Shown here piece by piece: positions 14,698-17,971 of a DNA stretch of 17,971 nt (position 1 is the first letter of the stretch; every line of letters starts with the position of its first letter). The notes beneath the pieces are model-generated. The model had not been told where the DNA came from. It saw nothing but the letters and a program-made list of their open reading frames with translations, and ran no database searches. Location of the stretch: the NCBI GenBank assembly GCA_900547445.1, contig URGJ01000025.1:1-17971 (forward strand), read 5' to 3'. Source of the DNA: an uncultured Oscillospiraceae bacterium (GTDB lineage: Bacteria; Bacillota; Clostridia; Oscillospirales; Acutalibacteraceae). Position numbers and translations under genes: made by a program.

Positions 14698-16245
14698 TTG
14701 AATTCTGCGGACATTTGTATTCTGATTGCGATTTTTGCGTATCTTGCCGCAATGGTCGTTATCGGGGTAGTGTACTCTAAAAAAAATAAAAGCTCGGATG
14801 ACTTTTATCTGGGCGGAAGAAAATTGGGACCCGTTGTAACGGCTATGAGCGCAGAAGCTTCGGATATGAGCTCATGGCTTTTAATGGGGCTTCCCGGGCT
14901 TGCAATGGCGGGTCGCTTTGCCGAGGCTTCCTGGACGGCTATCGGTCTTGCAATCGGTACATATCTTAACTTCCTTATCGTCGCAAAGCGTTTAAGGCGG
15001 TATTCAAGCCGTATCGACGCCTTTACCGTGCCCGATTTCTTTTCAAAACGGTTTGATGATAAAAAGAGCATTTTAAGCCTTATTTCGGCGCTTATAATAA
15101 TAGTTTTCTTCGTTCCGTATACCGCATCGGGCTTTTCCGCCTGCGGCAAGCTGTTTAACACCCTTTTCGGAATGGACTATGTAACCGCGATGCTTATAAG
15201 CGCGGTGGTAATCGTGATTTACACCACCTTGGGCGGCTTTCTTGCGGCGTCAACAACCGACCTCATACAGAGCATTGTTATGACCGTAGCGCTGGTTGTG
15301 GTTCTGCTTTACGGCATAAATACTGCCGGAGGCTGGGATCAGGTTGTCGCAAATGTAACCTCTCTTAAGGGCTTTGTAAGCTTTACGAAAACATATGCAG
15401 GCTCAGAGGGGGTCGCGCCATACAACGCGATTACGATAGTTTCAACCCTTGCGTGGGGACTCGGCTATTTCGGTATGCCGCATATTCTTCTCCGCTTTAT
15501 GGCAATTAAGGACGCAAAAAAGCTTAAAATCTCCCGAAGAATAGCGGTTACTTGGGTTATAATTTCAATGGCGGCGGCAATCATTATCGGTATTGTCGGC
15601 TTCGGTGTTGTAAAAAGCGGCGCTATCGGCGAGCTTTCCGATACAGAGCGCATTATTGTCGCTATCGCAAAGCTTATAAGCTCACACGGCATATTGCCCG
15701 CACTTATCGCGGGAGTTATCCTTGCGGGTATTTTAGCGGCGACAATGTCCACCGCCGATTCACAGCTTTTGGCGGCGTCGTCGAGCGTATCGCAGAATAT
15801 TATGCACGATTTCTTCGGAATAAAGCTTTCCGAAAAGAAGGCTATGCTTTCGGCGAGAATTTCGGTAATTGTGATTTCGGTAATTGCGGTATTTATGTCG
15901 CTTAATGAGGACAGCTCCGTTTTCAGGGTGGTTTCCTTTGCGTGGGCGGGCTTCGGCGCGGCTTTCGGTCCCGTGGTGCTTTTCGCTCTCTTCTGGAGAC
16001 GAATGAACAAGTGGGGCGCGCTCGCAGGTATGCTAACAGGCGGCGTTATGGTCTTTGTATGGAAATATGTTATTGCGGAAATTTTTGCGGGTACGGTGCT
16101 CGATATTTATGAGCTTTTGCCGGCATTTATACTCGCATCGATAGCGATCGTAGCCGTAAGTCTTTTGACAAAAGCACCCAATAGCGAAACAACCGAAATA
16201 TTCGACGAGGTTATCTTGAATCCGTCACCCGCTACAATTGAATAA
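14698..16245 (+). CDS. putP: Sodium/proline symporter, SSS family
   Basis: This 515-aa protein of 12-13 membrane helices imports proline, or a related solute, with sodium. The start is TTG 14698, set by GGGGG (14686-14690) seven bases before it; the first in-frame ATG (14752) would cut into helix 1. Substrate and sodium sites of the PutP type are present: ASDMSSWLLMGLPG (residues 54-67, with the conserved Asp56), GLGYFGMPHILLRFMA (255-269) and ATMSTADSQLL (348-358, Ser351/Thr352 as sodium ligands). The length fits PutP (about 500). It is monocistronic, with its own promoter and a clear terminator. SSS substrates vary, so proline is probable and not certain. Confidence 0.92.
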   Translation: MNSADICILIAIFAYLAAMVVIGVVYSKKNKSSDDFYLGGRKLGPVVTAMSAEASDMSSWLLMGLPGLAMAGRFAEASWTAIGLAIGTYLNFLIVAKRLRRYSSRIDAFTVPDFFSKRFDDKKSILSLISALIIIVFFVPYTASGFSACGKLFNTLFGMDYVTAMLISAVVIVIYTTLGGFLAASTTDLIQSIVMTVALVVVLLYGINTAGGWDQVVANVTSLKGFVSFTKTYAGSEGVAPYNAITIVSTLAWGLGYFGMPHILLRFMAIKDAKKLKISRRIAVTWVIISMAAAIIIGIVGFGVVKSGAIGELSDTERIIVAIAKLISSHGILPALIAGVILAGILAATMSTADSQLLAASSSVSQNIMHDFFGIKLSEKKAMLSARISVIVISVIAVFMSLNEDSSVFRVVSFAWAGFGAAFGPVVLFALFWRRMNKWGALAGMLTGGVMVFVWKYVIAEIFAGTVLDIYELLPAFILASIAIVAVSLLTKAPNSETTEIFDEVILNPSPATIE

Positions 16246-16254
16246 TTAACGATA

Positions 16255-16290
16255 AGACGGTATTTCGGATTGGAATACCGTTTAATTTTT
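16255..16290 (+). terminator. Terminator of putP
   Basis: Stem ACGGTATT/AATACCGT (16257-16264 with 16274-16281), a 9-base loop and the tail TTAATTTTT. Confidence 0.85.
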
Positions 16291-16315
16291 AATAAAGGCA
16301 TATTAAAATAATGGC

Positions 16316-16344
16316 TTGACTGCTTCTTTATAAAATGGTATACT
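16316..16344 (+). promoter_or_regulatory. Promoter of the DUF1599-repeat gene
   Basis: TTGACT (16316-16321), 17 bases, TATACT (16339-16344). Its position rules out the upstream ATG at 16335, which lies inside the spacer. Confidence 0.75.
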
Positions 16345-16376
16345 TGTTGCATAAATTTAATGCTTTGGTGATTAAT

Positions 16377-16973
16377 ATGGATAACGAACTGTTATATAAA
16401 TTCGATAAGATATTTGATTATTGCTTTAATTTATTTAAAAGTAAAAACGGTGATTACGGTCCTACTTGGCTTCTGTATAGATATCAGTCGTTAAACGATG
16501 AAATTTGGCGCAAGGCAAAGCGCATAAGAACGCTTGAGGAGCATAGTGATAAGGCCTGTATTCCTGAGGGAAGAGACGTTGAGTACATAGGAATCATAAA
16601 CTACTGTATAATGTTTTTAATCCGTCTTCAAGAGGTTAAGGGTATACCGTCGGCAGATAAAATTATCGATGAAGCGTCGAATATCGAAAATATCGACGAG
16701 GATATACTTTACGACGCGTATCAGAATAACGTTTCGGAAATAAAATCTCTGCTTGTAAAAAAGAATACCGATTACGGCGACGCATGGAAAAGTATGTCTA
16801 TTGTTTCTATGACAGATCAGGTAATTATAAGAGTATACCGTATAAAGAAAATACTATCAAACAACGGCTGCTGCGCTGTTTCGGAGGGTATTGCGGCGCA
16901 GCTTAACGACATAATTAATTATTGCATTTTTGCCCTTATAAAAATGGATTCCTCTTTAATTTCCTTTCAGTAA
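16377..16973 (+). CDS. Protein with two DUF1599 (nucleotide-modification-associated) repeats
   Basis: This 198-aa protein starts at ATG 16377; the earlier in-frame ATG 16335 falls within the promoter. The ribosome site is weak (GGTG). Two internal copies of one fold are visible. Copy 1 (about 11-85) has KNGDYGPTW, AKRIRTLEE and IGIINYCIMFLIRL. Copy 2 (about 118-191) has KNTDYGDAW, VYRIKKILS and LNDIINYCIFALIKM. The DYGxxW...RI(R/K)...NYxI pattern matches DUF1599, also called nucleotide modification associated domain 1, which comparative studies place near DNA-base modification enzymes. Here it stands alone, with no methylase, kinase or restriction gene nearby, so its role is unknown. All-alpha and soluble by appearance. 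Confidence 0.75.
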   Translation: MDNELLYKFDKIFDYCFNLFKSKNGDYGPTWLLYRYQSLNDEIWRKAKRIRTLEEHSDKACIPEGRDVEYIGIINYCIMFLIRLQEVKGIPSADKIIDEASNIENIDEDILYDAYQNNVSEIKSLLVKKNTDYGDAWKSMSIVSMTDQVIIRVYRIKKILSNNGCCAVSEGIAAQLNDIINYCIFALIKMDSSLISFQ

Positions 16974-16994
16974 ATCAAAAAATCATTTATCAGA

Positions 16995-17023
16995 TTGACA
17001 AAAAGGCGTTTCTGGAATATAAT
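16995..17023 (+). promoter_or_regulatory. Consensus promoter of the CAP-domain lipoprotein gene
   Basis: Perfect TTGACA (16995-17000), a 17-base spacer and perfect TATAAT (17018-17023), 32 bases before the ATG. Confidence 0.9.
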
Positions 17024-17055
17024 ATACGCATAGTTTATTAATGTGAGGAACGCGT

Positions 17056-17916
17056 ATGTTTTCAAAAAAACACATATCGTTTTTAATTATATCCTTAATA
17101 TTTACCTTATTTTTTTCGGGCTGCAGACATACGGAGGATTATTCAAGTTCCCCCGTGGTCCCCGGCGGTGAGGATTTCACCCACAGCGATACGGACAGTT
17201 CTGACACTTCTTCCGATTCAGTAAGCAGCGGCGAGCCTGCACAGAGCAGTCAAACAAGTTCTGTCAACTCTTCAAAACCAAGCGTCAACGAAAAGCCTGT
17301 AAAACCGAGCCAATCGTCTGCATCTGGCGCATCCTCGCATCTCCTCCATGCGTATAAGATAACCCAAGTGCCGCCCACATGTACGGAAGGGGGTTATACG
17401 CTTTACGAGTGTAGCTGCGGCGCAAAGAAGATTGAAGGAAAAATTCACCCCAAAGGTCATACTTGGGACGAGTGGAAAACGGTAATCGAGTCTACGGTTT
17501 TAAGCGAGGGAGCTAAAGAACGGGTTTGCACGGTATGCGGCGAAAAAGAGACTGAGCAAATTCCAGCACTTACGCCGAATTATTCCGCATTGCAAAAAGA
17601 GGTTTTTGACCTTGTCAATGATGAAAGAATTAAAAACAGTCTTGATAGGCTTGAATACAGTTCTGAAATTCAGGCTGATGCGGATAGGCGGGCGGAGGAA
17701 ATAACCGAAAATTTCACTGCCAAGCAGGAAGATAAATATGCCGAAAATATTTACAGCAGCGATGAAAGCGGCTTAACAGCGCAGGAGGTTTTTGATTACT
17801 GGATGAAGTCCGAGCCATATCAAAAAAATATTCTTTCCGATAAGTTTGCTAATACCGCAATAGGTATAGTTGTAAATAACGGAAAATATTATTGGGTACA
17901 AATCTTTGTAGAATAG
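17056..17916 (+). CDS. Lipoprotein with Cys-rich repeats and degenerate CAP/SCP domain
   Basis: This 286-aa protein is exported and lipid-anchored: signal helix then FFSGC with Cys23. ATG 17056 follows GAGGAA (17045-17050). Residues 24-95 form a Ser/Thr/Pro-rich linker. Residues 97-172 hold two related units: HAYKITQVPPTCTEGGYTLY followed by CSCG, then HTWDEWKTV...RVCTVCG...IPAL. This kind of module is common in clostridial surface proteins; the second copy has lost the first cysteine. Residues 177-286 resemble a CAP (YkwD-like) domain: VFDLVNDERIK, YAENIY (Glu230), EVFDYWMKSEPYQKNIL (Glu244), YYWVQIFVE. The first His region is missing and the usual GH before RxNIL reads PY (Tyr255), so the metal-binding tetrad is broken. 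Function unknown, probably binding and not catalysis. Confidence 0.8.
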   Translation: MFSKKHISFLIISLIFTLFFSGCRHTEDYSSSPVVPGGEDFTHSDTDSSDTSSDSVSSGEPAQSSQTSSVNSSKPSVNEKPVKPSQSSASGASSHLLHAYKITQVPPTCTEGGYTLYECSCGAKKIEGKIHPKGHTWDEWKTVIESTVLSEGAKERVCTVCGEKETEQIPALTPNYSALQKEVFDLVNDERIKNSLDRLEYSSEIQADADRRAEEITENFTAKQEDKYAENIYSSDESGLTAQEVFDYWMKSEPYQKNILSDKFANTAIGIVVNNGKYYWVQIFVE

Positions 17917-17925
17917 AAGCACAGC

Positions 17926-17952
17926 AGCAGTCGGCATATGTCGGCTGCTTTT
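17926..17952 (+). terminator. Terminator of the CAP lipoprotein gene
   Basis: Stem AGCAGTCG/CGGCTGCT including one T-G pair, loop GCATATGT, and a TTTT tail ending at 17952. Confidence 0.75.
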
Positions 17953-17971
17953 ATGCATATTTTGAAAAAAT

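Noticed and set aside
15465..16010. Long minus-strand frame of 181 codons opposite putP
   Set aside because: Shadow of the putP codon pattern, without ribosome site or recognisable domain; the plus-strand PutP motifs are clear.
16335..16376. ATG 16335 as start of the DUF1599 protein
   Set aside because: It lies within the spacer of a good promoter (16316-16344), so it would not be in the message.
1..17971. CRISPR array, insertion sequence or prophage
   Set aside because: No direct-repeat array, transposase, integrase or phage gene was found on either strand; gene content and spacing look like stable chromosome.

Overview
The window looks like a piece of chromosome from an anaerobic low-to-mid-GC Firmicute, probably class Clostridia and perhaps an Oscillospirales/Ruminococcaceae-like gut bacterium. 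The evidence is a T-box riboswitch, Gram-positive style Shine-Dalgarno sequences and lipoprotein signals, a 2-hydroxyacyl-CoA dehydratase activase family protein, dimeric-type GlyRS and a KtrAB potassium system. The species-level placement is inference. No phage, transposon or CRISPR was seen. It reads as ordinary core chromosome with a few points of regulatory interest.

Layout. (1) 1-4077: the 3' part of a large tandem ASKHA-ATPase (CoA-dehydratase activase related) gene, followed with a 14-base overlap by a separate HgdB-like gene. (2) 4074-7234: a sigma70-type promoter, a T-box riboswitch whose specifier reads TGG (Trp), a 12-codon micro-ORF containing one Trp codon, and then a three-gene ABC importer (lipoprotein, permease, ATPase) matching the TrpXYZ tryptophan transporter type. 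(3) 7396-8020: a divergent tRNA cluster. Ser(TGA) and Ser(GCT) lie on the minus strand; a CAT-anticodon tRNA and tRNA-Trp(CCA) lie on the plus strand. Each arm has a near-consensus promoter and a terminator. The tRNA-Trp is the ligand expected for the T-box 3.5 kb upstream. (4) 8066-8989 minus: an AEC-family permease with a potentially structured 5' leader. (5) 9311-14562: glyS, a Na/Pi cotransporter with a PhoU-like tail, then ktrB and ktrA. (6) 14698-16245: a PutP-type sodium/proline symporter. (7) 16377-16973: a protein with two DUF1599 (nucleotide-modification-associated) repeats. (8) 17056-17916: a lipoprotein with Cys-rich repeats and a degenerate CAP/SCP domain.

How the parts fit. The best-supported story is tryptophan homeostasis: uncharged tRNA-Trp should stabilise the antiterminator and switch on a tryptophan importer, and the cognate tRNA gene sits close by. 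The rest is largely ion and metabolite transport (phosphate, potassium, proline, AEC substrate) around the housekeeping glyS. I saw no clearly new defence or mobile system. The observations most worth a second look are the Trp-containing micro-ORF behind the T-box, the UGGU/G73 wobble, the hairpin leader of the AEC gene and the split dehydratase-activase polypeptide.
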